From: Cyanobacteria bacterium UBA8803 | GTDB taxonomy: Bacteria; Cyanobacteriota; Cyanobacteriia; Cyanobacteriales; Coleofasciculaceae | Length of the DNA: 10,242 nt | Direction of reading: 5' to 3' | Assembly: GCA_003505715.1 (NCBI GenBank) | Contig: DNXU01000404.1 | Location: forward strand, 277-10,518 | Shown here: positions 1 to 7,101 of the stretch, piece after piece | Position numbering within the stretch: position 1 is the stretch's first letter | Layout of the letters: each line of letters starts with the position of its first letter | Notes under the pieces: generated by a model | Databases searched by the model: none | The model's input: the letters and a program-made list of their open reading frames with translations, nothing else | What the model was told of the DNA's origin: nothing | Program-made: the position numbers and the translations under genes

Positions 1-816
1 CCGAATTCTGCAATTGACGATCTTAGACCTCGCACCAATTTGCACCCGACCAATGACCTGACTTTTTTCATCAACCTCACCTTCTACAGCAGTTTTTAAA
101 CGAGTATCCAGAATAATCCGGTTTGCTTCAAGAAGATCGTCTTTCTTCCCAGTATCCAGCCACCAGCCATCTAGTTGGCGAGCTTCCACGTTTTTGGACT
201 GGTCAATTAGGTATTGAATCGCGTCCGTAATCTCTAGTTCACCTCGGGTAGAGGGTTGGATATTAGAAATTGCATTATGAACAGCATTAGAGAACAGATA
301 AATACCAACCAGTGCCAGATTAGATGGAGGAACTTTAGGCTTTTCTACAAGTTGTAAGACGCGGCCATTTTGGTCAATTTTGGCCACCCCAAAGGCACTA
401 GGATTGGGCACCGCGCAGAGTAGAATTAAGGCATCCAAGCTGCGGGAGATAAACTGTTCGATAAATAGGCACAGATCACTTTGAATCAGATTATCTCCCA
501 GGTACATTAAAAATGGTGAATCTCCTAGGAAAGGCTGAGCCACTTTCACCGCATGAGCCAATCCTGCTGGTTGTTCCTGAAGGATATAGGTAATTTTGGC
601 TCCAAAGCGATCGCCCTCACCAGTTTTCGTTCTAACTTCCTCTCCTGTTTCCGGGCTGATAATAATGCCAATATCAGTAATTCCGGTCGCGACAATAGCT
701 TCAATCCCGTACCAGAGGATAGGTTTATTAGCAACTGGCACTAGTTGCTTGGCACCTGTATAGGTGAGGGGTCGCAGGCGCGTACCTTGGCCGCCGGAAA
801 GAATAAGTGCTTTCAT
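1..816 (-). CDS. rmlA: Glucose-1-phosphate thymidylyltransferase, long form (3' end cut off by the window)
   Basis: It makes dTDP-glucose from glucose-1-phosphate and dTTP, the first step to dTDP-L-rhamnose for surface polysaccharide. I translated 272 codons from the ATG at 816-814, open to the window edge. The N-terminus is [18 protein letters not shown], the nucleotidyltransferase signature (G-G-x-G-T-R-L at residues 8-14), followed by [23 protein letters not shown] motif gives the metal-binding Asp. The last residues visible ([20 protein letters not shown]) look like the start of a left-handed beta-helix. That marks the long RmlA class (about 355 residues) rather than the 290-residue enterobacterial form, so roughly 85 residues are missing. 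The start codon directly follows the rfbD stop (TAAATG), with no clear Shine-Dalgarno, which implies coupled translation. Family assignment is firm; the substrate is inferred from the rfbC-rfbD neighbours. Confidence 0.93.
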   Translation of the reverse strand, partial: MKALILSGGQGTRLRPLTYTGAKQLVPVANKPILWYGIEAIVATGITDIGIIISPETGEEVRTKTGEGDRFGAKITYILQEQPAGLAHAVKVAQPFLGDSPFLMYLGDNLIQSDLCLFIEQFISRSLDALILLCAVPNPSAFGVAKIDQNGRVLQLVEKPKVPPSNLALVGIYLFSNAVHNAISNIQPSTRGELEITDAIQYLIDQSKNVEARQLDGWWLDTGKKDDLLEANRIILDTRLKTAVEGEVDEKSQVIGRVQIGARSKIVNCRIR

Positions 817-1722
817 TTATCGAACTTTTTGATAGTAGAGTTGTTTGAGCATTTGCCGGAGCTGGTTGCGCCAATAGGGAGGATGGCTGCCCAAAACAGC
901 AGATATCTTCTGACTAGATAGAACCGAATAGGCGGGGCGAGTGGCTGGGGTTGGATATTCAGCAGTAGTAATTGGTACAACTCGTTGCACTTTTAAAGGA
1001 AATCCCAACAGTTGGGCTTCCTCAAAAATAGCGATGGCGAAATCATACCAACTGATTGCCCCACTATTAGTGAAGTGATAGATTCCTACCACAGAAGATC
1101 CATGGGGTGGTGCGCAGAGGATCTGTTGTCCTAAGCTAGCGATCACTCTGGCAATATCGCCCGTCCACGTCGGAGTCCCCACTTGATCGAACACCACCCG
1201 CAACTCCTCACGTTCCGCGCCCAATCTCAGCATAGTTTTGACGAAATTACCCTTGCCGTGAATGCCATAAACCCAGCTGGTGCGGAGAATAATATAGCGA
1301 TCGCAATTGTGTTGTACCCCTTGTTCGCCAAGTAACTTGGATTGTCCGTAGGCATTAATGGGGTTCGGGATATCCTCCTCTGTGTAAGGTGTATTTTTCC
1401 TACCATCGAATACATAATCCGTGGAAATTTGAATTAAAGTTGCGCCGATCTTTTGCGCTGCCTCAGCCATGATAGTAGGAGCAGTGCCATTGATGGCATG
1501 AACTAATTCGATTTCCGTTTCAGCTTTGTCAACTGCGGTGTAAGCCGCAGCATTAACAATCAGGTCAGGATTAACTTCAGTGATGAGCTGACCAATTTTT
1601 TCAGATTGAGCCAGATCCCAGGTTTGGCGATCGACACCTATCACTTCTCCCAAGGGAGCCAGAGTCTGTTGCAGTTCTCTACCCAGTTGCCCAGTAATCC
1701 CTGTAAGTAGAATGCGCTTCAT
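817..1722 (-). CDS. rfbD: dTDP-4-dehydrorhamnose reductase
   Basis: This is the last enzyme of dTDP-L-rhamnose synthesis: NAD(P)H-dependent reduction of dTDP-4-dehydro-L-rhamnose. The 301-residue protein is normal length for the family. It is a short-chain dehydrogenase/reductase of the extended type. Residues 8-14 (GITGQLG) are the Rossmann glycine motif, 100-107 (STDYVFDG) hold the catalytic-region Ser/Thr, and Y125 with K129 (YGQSK) form the YxxxK catalytic pair. NAAAYTAVDKAE at about 57-68 is typical of RfbD. The ATG at 1722 overlaps the end of rfbC by 4 bp (ATGA), and the stop abuts rmlA, so the three genes almost certainly form one operon. Cytoplasmic. A HIP1 site lies at 1297-1304. Nothing looks broken. 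Confidence 0.95.
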   Translation of the reverse strand: MKRILLTGITGQLGRELQQTLAPLGEVIGVDRQTWDLAQSEKIGQLITEVNPDLIVNAAAYTAVDKAETEIELVHAINGTAPTIMAEAAQKIGATLIQISTDYVFDGRKNTPYTEEDIPNPINAYGQSKLLGEQGVQHNCDRYIILRTSWVYGIHGKGNFVKTMLRLGAEREELRVVFDQVGTPTWTGDIARVIASLGQQILCAPPHGSSVVGIYHFTNSGAISWYDFAIAIFEEAQLLGFPLKVQRVVPITTAEYPTPATRPAYSVLSSQKISAVLGSHPPYWRNQLRQMLKQLYYQKVR

Positions 1723-2264
1723 GGGTAAATCTCCGCTTTCTTCAATGGCTGACCGACTTGGTCTTTAACAGATAGGATGGGCGGAGTATTTATCGGCCAT
1801 GTGATCGCTAAATCTGGATCGTTCCAGAGCAACGTTCGCTCGTATTGCGGGGCATAGTAATCGGTAGTTTTATAAAAGACTTCAGCTACTTCCGAGATTA
1901 CATAGAAGCCATGAGCAAAGCCTGGTGGCACCCAAACCTGCCGCTGGTTTTCAGCACTCAGCAGGCAGCTATCCCACTGGCCAAAGGTAGGAGAACTTTT
2001 TCTAAGATCTACGACGACATCAAAGACACTGCCAACAAGTACTCGCACCAACTTGCCCTGAGGTTGATGAACTTGATAATGCAAACCACGCAGGACATTT
2101 TGCCTTGAACGGGAATGATTGTCTTGGACAAACTCCGTAGCTATTCCCACCTTTTCGGTAAATAGTCTCTTGTTGTAGCTTTCGCAAAAAAAGCCACGGT
2201 CATCTGCAAATACTTGGGGTTCAATAATTAAAATATCAGGAATACTACTTGAGATAACCTTCAT
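1719..2264 (-). CDS. rfbC: dTDP-4-dehydrorhamnose 3,5-epimerase
   Basis: RmlC/RfbC epimerises dTDP-4-dehydro-6-deoxyglucose at C3 and C5 to the L-rhamno form. The 181-residue length matches the family. Conserved RmlC segments are visible: FVQDNHSRSRQNVLRGLHYQ at 45-64, with the catalytic-base His at residue 62; KLVRVLVGSVFDVVVDLR at 71-88; VPPGFAHGFYV at 112-122; and the active-site Tyr in FYKTTDYYAP (Y131). The fold is a cupin-type homodimer, cytoplasmic. The ATG at 2264 is preceded on the minus strand by purine-rich GAAGGTAGTAAGGAA, where AAGGT at about 11 nt is the plausible ribosome site. It is the first rhamnose gene here, 62 bp downstream of radA. The 4-bp overlap with rfbD indicates translational coupling. 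Confidence 0.95.
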   Translation of the reverse strand: MKVISSSIPDILIIEPQVFADDRGFFCESYNKRLFTEKVGIATEFVQDNHSRSRQNVLRGLHYQVHQPQGKLVRVLVGSVFDVVVDLRKSSPTFGQWDSCLLSAENQRQVWVPPGFAHGFYVISEVAEVFYKTTDYYAPQYERTLLWNDPDLAITWPINTPPILSVKDQVGQPLKKAEIYP

Positions 2265-2326
2265 TTCCTTACTACCTTCACTTCTCAGTCCTCAGCCTAG
2301 GAGCCTTCCCTTCAATAACAAGCTGC

Positions 2327-3880
2327 CTAGTTATGACCTAATTCCTCGTCATCTCCCTCATCATCGAAATTTTGACGCAGTCCCCCAGGTAAAGCAGCAA
2401 TAATAGCATCTAGGACTCTGGCAACTGGTATCACTTCCAAACCCATGTCCGGTAAAATTTGGCCTTTGGGAATAATTGCTCGCTTAAATCCTAACTTAGC
2501 AGCTTCTTTTAAGCGCAGTTCCATCTGAGAAACCAATCGTACTTGTCCCCCCAAACCTACTTCACCGATCATCACCGTGCGCGGATCGACAACGCGATCG
2601 CGAAAAGAAGCAACTACGGCAATGGCAATTCCCAAATCTGCTGCTGGTTCTTCTACCCCCAAACCCCCAGCCGTCGCGACATAAGCATCTAATTTGGAGA
2701 GAGGAATTCCAACTCGCTTTTCTAGTACCGCTAAAATTTGTTGCAAGCGGTTGTAATCAACGCCAGTGGTTGAGCGCCGAGGCGCACCGTAACTGGCAGG
2801 AGAAACTAGTGCTTGCAGTTCTACCAGAATTGGGCGAGTGCCTTCACAAGCAACGACTGTGGCGGTGCCGGGACTCATTTCATCCCGGTTGCCTAAGAAC
2901 AACTCGGAAGGGTTGAGGACTTCTTGTAAGCCTTTGTCGGCCATTTCAAAAATGCCGATTTCGTGAGTGGCACCGAAGCGGTTTTTGACAGATCGCAATA
3001 GGCGATGGGAGGCAAAGCGATCGCCTTCAAAATACAATACGGTATCGACTAGGTGTTCCAGTACCCTTGGTCCTGCAATTGCTCCTTCCTTGGTGACGTG
3101 CCCCACAATTAGTAAAGTAATGTTTGCTCGCTTCGCTACTTGCATCAATGCTGAAGTACATTCCCTCACCTGGGCTACGGAACCTGGAGCTGAGGTGAGG
3201 GCAGCAAAGTAAAGGGTTTGGATGCTGTCAATCACCGCTACTTGGGGTTTGAGAGATTCCAACTCCCGCAACACCTCTTCTAAATCAGTTTCTGGCAAAA
3301 CGTAAAGATTTGGCTCGTTCAGGGGGGAGCTTTTCGTGTCATCGGCAGTTTTCGAGTGGGAGGACTTGCCCCGCTTTTTGCTCGCCCCGTTCTCCACCTC
3401 CACCTCGACGGGTATCTCGCAAACACCCAAGCGAGAGGCTCGCAGTTTCACTTGTTGTCCGGACTCTTCCGCACAGACATAGAGGATGCGGTGCTCTTGT
3501 GCCAGTCGATTTGCCACTTGCAATAGCAGGGTTGATTTGCCAATGCCGGGATCGCCACCAATCAGCACCAAAGAGCCAGGAACGATGCCGCCTCCTAGTA
3601 CCCGATCCAGTTCGCTATAACCTGAGGCAAAGCGCATCTGGACATTATTGGAAATTTCCGAGAACTTGAGGGACGCCCTCGGTTGAGCAGGCCCTGTAGT
3701 TGCAGGTTGGGGATGGGCACGGCTATTGGATTGCCAACCCCCTCGGCTAAGATTGACGGAGGGAGCTAGCACGCTCTCTTCTAGGGAGTTGTAAGTGCCG
3801 CAGGATGAACATTTGCCAAACCACTGGGAGTGCTCTGCCCCGCATTCATTACAGACGTAGATGGACTTAGACTTTGGCAT
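2327..3880 (-). CDS. radA: DNA repair protein RadA/Sms (RecA-like branch-migration ATPase)
   Basis: RadA helps process recombination intermediates and drives branch migration alongside RecA. From the chosen ATG (3880) the protein has 517 residues. The N-terminal zinc ribbon is C10-x2-C13...C24-x2-C27. Walker A is GGDPGIGKST at 108-117. The RadA-specific KNRFG motif is at 299-303. A Lon-protease-like domain fills the C-terminal part (KLDAYVATAGGLGVEEPAAD). Residues about 157-190 form a Ser/Lys/Glu-rich insert (NGASKKRGKSSHSK) absent from shorter homologs of about 460 residues. An in-frame ATG at 3910 would add ten residues (MNSFSPIEIG). I prefer 3880 because MPKSKSIYVCNECG matches where family members usually begin; neither start has a strong Shine-Dalgarno. 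It is divergent from rpaB and lies just upstream of the rhamnose operon on the same strand. Confidence 0.95.
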   Translation of the reverse strand: MPKSKSIYVCNECGAEHSQWFGKCSSCGTYNSLEESVLAPSVNLSRGGWQSNSRAHPQPATTGPAQPRASLKFSEISNNVQMRFASGYSELDRVLGGGIVPGSLVLIGGDPGIGKSTLLLQVANRLAQEHRILYVCAEESGQQVKLRASRLGVCEIPVEVEVENGASKKRGKSSHSKTADDTKSSPLNEPNLYVLPETDLEEVLRELESLKPQVAVIDSIQTLYFAALTSAPGSVAQVRECTSALMQVAKRANITLLIVGHVTKEGAIAGPRVLEHLVDTVLYFEGDRFASHRLLRSVKNRFGATHEIGIFEMADKGLQEVLNPSELFLGNRDEMSPGTATVVACEGTRPILVELQALVSPASYGAPRRSTTGVDYNRLQQILAVLEKRVGIPLSKLDAYVATAGGLGVEEPAADLGIAIAVVASFRDRVVDPRTVMIGEVGLGGQVRLVSQMELRLKEAAKLGFKRAIIPKGQILPDMGLEVIPVARVLDAIIAALPGGLRQNFDDEGDDEELGHN

Positions 3881-4066
3881 CCCGATCTCAATAGGTGAAA
3901 AACTATTCAAAAATTCTCAATAATTAAACAAATCTTAAAAAAGCCGTAAAGGGTGGTCAGTGAGAACGCTGACTTCTTAAAAAACCTTCGTACAACGTTA
4001 TATCTTAGAGATAAGCTACTGATAAATTAACAATTCACTGACCATATTTCAGGAGTATTAGGTCAA
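3881..4066. promoter_or_regulatory. radA/rpaB divergent control region with inverted repeats
   Basis: This AT-rich gap separates the divergent radA and rpaB starts, so both promoters should lie here. TGGTCAGTGA at 3954-3963 is matched exactly by its reverse complement TCACTGACCA at 4035-4044, a perfect 10-bp inverted repeat with a 71-bp interior. The left copy also forms a local hairpin with CTGAC at 3969-3973 (GTCAG, 8-nt loop). I could not place a confident -35/-10 pair for either gene: TATCTT at 4001-4006 is a possible -10 for rpaB but lacks a well-spaced -35. A full HLR1 (RpaB-binding) tandem hexamer pair was not found. Confidence 0.5.
4051..4055 (+). promoter_or_regulatory. Shine-Dalgarno site that fixes the rpaB TTG start
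   Basis: AGGAG lies 11 nt before the TTG at 4067-4069. There is no ATG or GTG between the in-frame stop (TAA at 4028-4030) and that TTG. The site therefore supports the non-ATG start. Confidence 0.7.
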
Positions 4067-4795
4067 TTGGAAACTCACAAAGAAAAAATTCTGGTAGTTG
4101 ATGATGAAGCAAGTATCCGTCGCATCCTGGAAACTCGTCTTTCCATGATTGGCTACGATGTTGTCACCGCTGCCGATGGCGAAGAAGCCCTGGATACTTT
4201 TCGCAGTGCTGACCCTGACCTAGTCGTGTTAGATGTGATGATGCCGAAGCTGGATGGCTATGGCGTCTGTCAAGAGTTGCGGAAGGAATCCGACATCCCC
4301 ATCATTATGCTAACTGCCTTGGGTGATGTCGCCGATCGGATTACTGGATTGGAGTTAGGAGCCGATGACTATGTCGTCAAACCTTTTTCTCCGAAAGAGC
4401 TGGAAGCCCGGATTCGCTCCGTGCTGCGACGGGTTGACAAAGTGGGAGCTTCGGGCATTCCCAGTTCTGGGGTCATCCATGTTGGCAGTATTAAAATTGA
4501 CACTAACAAGCGGCAGGTTTATAAGGGAGATGAACGGATCAGGCTCACGGGTATGGAGTTTAGTCTGTTAGAGTTATTAGTCAGCCGCTCTGGAGAACCG
4601 TTCTCTCGTTCGGAAATTTTACAAGAGGTATGGGGTTATACGCCAGAGCGTCATGTCGATACTCGGGTGGTGGACGTTCATATCTCGCGGTTGCGGGCGA
4701 AGCTAGAAGATGACCCCAGCAATCCGGAACTAATTCTTACTGCCAGGGGAACGGGGTATTTGTTCCAACGGATTATTGAACCAGGGGAGGAGTGA
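4067..4795 (+). CDS. rpaB: Two-component response regulator RpaB (OmpR/PhoB family, ycf27 type)
   Basis: RpaB is a DNA-binding regulator of high-light and redox-responsive genes in cyanobacteria, normally paired with the histidine kinase Hik33/NblS (not in this window). The 242-residue protein begins METHKEKILVVDDEASIRR. The receiver domain (about 7-120) has acidic residues D12/D13, the phospho-acceptor D56 (LVVLDVMMPK), T83 (LTALGD) and K105 (VVKPFSP). A winged-helix DNA-binding domain covers about 140-238, with EVWGYTPERHVDTRVVDVHISRLR-type recognition and RGTGYLF at the wing. Translation starts at TTG, preceded by AGGAG, as no upstream ATG exists in frame. I recall near-identical N-terminal receiver sequence in other cyanobacterial RpaB proteins, which separates it from the RpaA paralog. 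The CCB-like gene follows 83 bp downstream on the same strand. Confidence 0.93.
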   Translation: METHKEKILVVDDEASIRRILETRLSMIGYDVVTAADGEEALDTFRSADPDLVVLDVMMPKLDGYGVCQELRKESDIPIIMLTALGDVADRITGLELGADDYVVKPFSPKELEARIRSVLRRVDKVGASGIPSSGVIHVGSIKIDTNKRQVYKGDERIRLTGMEFSLLELLVSRSGEPFSRSEILQEVWGYTPERHVDTRVVDVHISRLRAKLEDDPSNPELILTARGTGYLFQRIIEPGEE

Positions 4796-4802
4796 GAAGT
4801 AA

Positions 4803-4823
4803 GGATGAGGGATGAGGGATGAA
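4803..4823. repeat. Heptamer tandem repeat GGATGAG (3 units)
   Basis: Three consecutive 7-bp units (GGATGAG, GGATGAG, GGATGAA) begin 8 bp after the rpaB stop. The same heptamer, read on the other strand as CCCTCAT, recurs at 7151-7178 and 10224-10242. This matches the short tandemly repeated repetitive (STRR) class known in filamentous cyanobacteria. Confidence 0.8.
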
Positions 4824-4844
4824 TTGGGGAAAACTAATTCAATG

Positions 4845-4867
4845 CTCAAAACTCGAAACTCAAAACT
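4845..4867. repeat. Heptamer tandem repeat CTCAAAA (3.3 units) in the leader of the CCB-like gene
   Basis: Units CTCAAAA, CTCGAAA, CTCAAAA and a partial CT follow each other with exact 7-bp period. They end 11 bp before the ATG at 4879, where a Shine-Dalgarno would normally sit; none is seen. The repeat sequence differs from the GGATGAG repeat 20 bp upstream, so two heptamer families lie side by side. Confidence 0.75.
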
Positions 4868-4878
4868 TTAGTTGAACT

Positions 4879-5547
4879 ATGGCTAAACCTGATGGGAACT
4901 CTGTGCTGCGGCAGCTACCATTCGTAGTTGGGGGATTAGCAGGGATATTGCTGCTCGTAAATCGGTTGCTAGCGCCCCAGCTAACCGCTTCCCAGGCTCG
5001 TTCTGATGTACTGGGGGTGATTGTCAGTGCGGTGTTGATTTTGACAGGTTTGCTGTGGCAGCAGGTGCAGCCGCGATCGCCAGATGTAGTGGATCTGATT
5101 GGGGAAGAGAGGTTTGAACTAGCGCCGATGCTACCAGATGAGGTACGAACGGAATTGGCTTGGGCGTCGCATCTTCTATTGACTAACACGGTAACGCGAT
5201 CGCTGGTGGTTTTCTATCAAGGGAAAGTGCTGCTGCGGCGAGGGATTTTGGGCATCAACTCGGAGGTGAAACCGGGACAGATCTTAAAGCGAGTTCTGGA
5301 TACCCAAAAACCCGTCTACCTTGTCGATCTCAAGATTTATCCGGGGCGAATTGAATTTGACTACCTACCAGAGAATACTCAGGGTGTCATCTGTCAGCCA
5401 ATTGGCGATCAGGGTGCTTTAATTTTAGGAGCTAATGCTCCACGCAGTTACACTAAACAAGATGAGAATTGGATCGAGGGGATTGCCGATAAGCTGGCAA
5501 ACACTCTGAGTCGCTATTTTGAGGGTATCTCATCGATAGAATCTTAA
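4879..5547 (+). CDS. CCB2/CCB4-like cofactor assembly of complex C subunit B (DUF2930-type membrane protein)
   Basis: Cyanobacterial relatives of plant CCB2 and CCB4 take part in covalent attachment of heme c' (heme ci) to cytochrome b6 during b6f complex assembly. I recognise the family from overall sequence, not from a catalytic motif. The 222-residue protein starts MAKPDGNSVLRQLPF. Two hydrophobic helices are visible at about 12-31 (QLPFVVGGLAGILLLVNRLL) and 44-60 (VLGVIVSAVLILTGLLW), followed by a soluble part of about 160 residues with a GAF-like feel (SHLLLTNTVTRSLVVFYQGK, GVICQPIGDQGALILGAN). It is therefore likely anchored in the thylakoid or inner membrane. The ATG has no clear Shine-Dalgarno. 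It sits 83 bp after rpaB on the same strand and could be co-transcribed. HIP1 sites lie at 5073 and 5196. Family assignment is fairly sure; function is taken from plant work. Confidence 0.82.
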   Translation: MAKPDGNSVLRQLPFVVGGLAGILLLVNRLLAPQLTASQARSDVLGVIVSAVLILTGLLWQQVQPRSPDVVDLIGEERFELAPMLPDEVRTELAWASHLLLTNTVTRSLVVFYQGKVLLRRGILGINSEVKPGQILKRVLDTQKPVYLVDLKIYPGRIEFDYLPENTQGVICQPIGDQGALILGANAPRSYTKQDENWIEGIADKLANTLSRYFEGISSIES

Positions 5548-5611
5548 TTGTATTGAATTTTACGCGATTCCTTGTCCTCAGACCACCTGGGGGTAGTTGG
5601 AGATTGTCGTA

Positions 5612-5634
5612 GAGACGTTCTAGCAGAACGTCTC
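5612..5634. repeat. Perfect palindromic hairpin element (10-bp stem, AGC loop)
   Basis: GAGACGTTCT at 5612-5621 and AGAACGTCTC at 5625-5634 are exact reverse complements around AGC. It lies 65 bp after the CCB-like stop and 72 bp before the desaturase ATG. No T-run follows on either strand, so it is not a standard rho-independent terminator. Similar TAGAGACGTT...AACGTCTC palindromes are, as I recall, dispersed through many filamentous cyanobacterial genomes, so this is likely one copy of such a family. Confidence 0.75.
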
Positions 5635-5672
5635 CAAAGGTTTTGACTACCAAATGTGATGTTGCGATAGGT

Positions 5673-5678
5673 TATACT
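5673..5678 (+). promoter_or_regulatory. Possible -10 box of the desaturase gene (TATACT)
   Basis: TATACT is close to the consensus -10 and lies 27 bp before the ATG at 5706. TTGACT at 5643-5648 resembles a -35, but the 24-bp spacing is too long for a standard pair. If used, it would place the transcript start after the alternative TTG at 5643 and so favour the ATG at 5706. Confidence 0.3.
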
Positions 5679-5705
5679 ACAGGTCATTTGTGTTTCTTGG
5701 ACAAC

Positions 5706-6818
5706 ATGACAACCTCCAAAATTATTTTTGCCAAAGAAATCGGTTTCCGAAAGGAACTGAATCGCAGAGTTAGCGCTTATTTGGCAGCAGAACAGATTTC
5801 CGAGCGAGATAACCCGGCAATGTACCTCAAAACGGCCATTTTGTTGGCCTGGATCGTTTCAGCGTGGAGCTTAATCGTTTTTGGCCCAATCTCAGGATGG
5901 ATGAGACTAGTAGGTTGTGTAATTCTCGCCTTTGGCATGGCTGGATTTGTATTTAACGTCGGGCACGATGCCAATCATGGAGGTTATTCCAATCACAAGT
6001 TGGTCAATCGGATCTTAGGTTTGACTTACGATTTTATGGGAGTTTCCAGCTATTTATGGAGATATCGTCATAACGTTTTGCATCACACTTATACCAATAT
6101 CTCCGGTCATGATGTTGAGATTGATGGGGATGGATGGTTGAGAATGTATCCTACTCAAACTCATCATTGGTATCATCGTTTTCAGCATCTTTACATTTGG
6201 TTTATTTATTGCTTTGTCCCTTTCTACTGGTCTTATTGCGATGTTGATCTAGTTTTAAGAAAGGGTAAATATCACGAGCATCGTATTCCCCCCCTTAACC
6301 CTTCGGAAAAAATCACTCTGTTGGGATTTAAGATCTTGTGGTTTGGCTATGTGTTCGGTATCCCATTACTTGTGGGTTACACGCCATTACAGGTAATTGT
6401 GGGAGTGCTAGTCACATTCCTGACTTACGGATTGGTCATCAATGTTGTATTTATGATGGCTCATGTGGTGGACTCAGTTGAGTTTTTAACGCCCCAGAGA
6501 GAAGCAGAAAACTTAGAAGATGAATGGGCGATTTGGCAAGTAAAAACAACAGTTGACTTTGCTCCAAATAATCATTTTATCAATTGGTATGTAGGCGGTT
6601 TGAACTATCAAGTAGTTCATCACCTTTTTCCCCAGATTTGCCATATTCATTATCCAAGATTAGCCAAAATTGTGGCAGAGGTTTGTCAAGAATTTGGAGT
6701 GGATTATAAAGTGTATGAAACCTTTGGGCAGGTTTTAAACGCCAACTATAGCTGGTTAAAAACTTTGGGTCGTGAGCCGGATAACTGTTTGGCTTTAAAA
6801 CAGGTATCGGGATTGTAG
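5706..6818 (+). CDS. desD: Acyl-lipid delta-6 type fatty acid desaturase (DesD-like)
   Basis: It inserts a cis double bond in acyl chains of membrane glycerolipids, using ferredoxin as electron donor, and is an integral membrane enzyme. The 370-residue protein carries three histidine boxes: HDANH at 87-91, HNVLHH at 122-127 and QVVHH at 302-306; the Q in the third box is the front-end (delta-6) signature. Hydrophobic stretches lie at about 43-60, 68-85, 163-176 and 205-255. Segments such as WRYRHN, GHDVEIDGDG and HLFPQICHIHYP closely resemble Synechocystis DesD from memory. I chose the ATG at 5706; an in-frame TTG at 5643 would add 21 residues (MTTKCDVAIGYTTG) that do not fit the family start. 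The C-terminus extends a little beyond the 359-residue Synechocystis protein. Regiospecificity is inferred, not proved. Confidence 0.85.
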   Translation: MTTSKIIFAKEIGFRKELNRRVSAYLAAEQISERDNPAMYLKTAILLAWIVSAWSLIVFGPISGWMRLVGCVILAFGMAGFVFNVGHDANHGGYSNHKLVNRILGLTYDFMGVSSYLWRYRHNVLHHTYTNISGHDVEIDGDGWLRMYPTQTHHWYHRFQHLYIWFIYCFVPFYWSYCDVDLVLRKGKYHEHRIPPLNPSEKITLLGFKILWFGYVFGIPLLVGYTPLQVIVGVLVTFLTYGLVINVVFMMAHVVDSVEFLTPQREAENLEDEWAIWQVKTTVDFAPNNHFINWYVGGLNYQVVHHLFPQICHIHYPRLAKIVAEVCQEFGVDYKVYETFGQVLNANYSWLKTLGREPDNCLALKQVSGL

Positions 6819-6889
6819 TGGGAGCGGTGAAGAGTTGGCTTTCAAGAGCAAGAAGCTAATACCGTTGCCCGCGCATTCACGCTCCACAT
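6818..6889. repeat. Imperfect inverted repeat at the desD 3' end
   Basis: GTGGGAGCGGTGAA starting at 6818 (overlapping the last base of the stop codon) pairs with TTCACGCTCCAC ending near 6889, leaving single-base bulges and a loop of about 46 nt. The core pairs are GGAGCG at 6821-6826 with CGCTCC at 6880-6885. No T-run follows. It may be a 3'-end stabilising structure, or chance. Confidence 0.4.
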
Positions 6890-6895
6890 CAACAG

Positions 6896-6951
6896 GGTTA
6901 ATGGTTAATGGTTCCCTCTTGTTTTGGGTAATCAACAATGAACCATTAACC
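6896..6951. repeat. GGTTAAT heptamer repeat with inverted copy (12-bp stem)
   Basis: GGTTAAT is repeated 2.7 times at 6896-6914. GGTTAATGGTTC at 6903-6914 is the exact reverse complement of GAACCATTAACC at 6940-6951, with a 25-nt loop. This is a third heptamer family in the window, here in inverted arrangement. Confidence 0.7.
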
Positions 6952-7020
6952 CTAACATCCCCTACAACTCGATATAAAACCTGATATAGCTTTGAGAAAG
7001 GGTTTATGAAAAGCAAAAGT

Positions 7021-7057
7021 GCTGAAAGCCTTATTTGATAAGGTTTTTGGTTTCAGC
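7021..7057 (+). terminator. Possible rho-independent terminator, nested hairpin
   Basis: CCTTAT (7029-7034) and ATAAGG (7038-7043) form a stem with a 3-nt loop. The stem extends outward through a G-T wobble and three A-T pairs into a run of five T (7044-7048). An alternative outer pairing, GCTGAAA at 7021-7027 with TTTCAGC at 7051-7057, is perfect but would leave the T-run in an internal loop. The stem is AT-rich and 200 bp from the desD stop, so termination is only plausible. Confidence 0.45.
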
Positions 7058-7101
7058 TCTCCAAGGAAAACGCTATATAAAATTAATCTTACCGAACCAT
7101 G

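Noticed and set aside
3310..3669. Open frame of 119 codons on the plus strand inside radA
   Set aside because: It is antisense to conserved RadA sequence, and the protein is Arg/Pro/Ser-rich with no family resemblance.
3985..4010. TACAA and TTATAT near rpaB as an HLR1 (RpaB-binding) site
   Set aside because: Only one of the two hexamers is a fair match; the second fails at several positions.
4860..5189. Open frame of 109 codons on the minus strand over the start of the CCB-like gene
   Set aside because: Ser/Thr/Arg-rich antisense product; the plus-strand gene is recognisable and explains the openness.
5612..5640. Palindrome as a rho-independent terminator of the CCB-like gene
   Set aside because: No T-run follows the stem on either strand.
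5643..5705. TTG start adding 21 residues to the desaturase
   Set aside because: The extension does not fit the DesD N-terminus, and a possible -10 box lies inside it.
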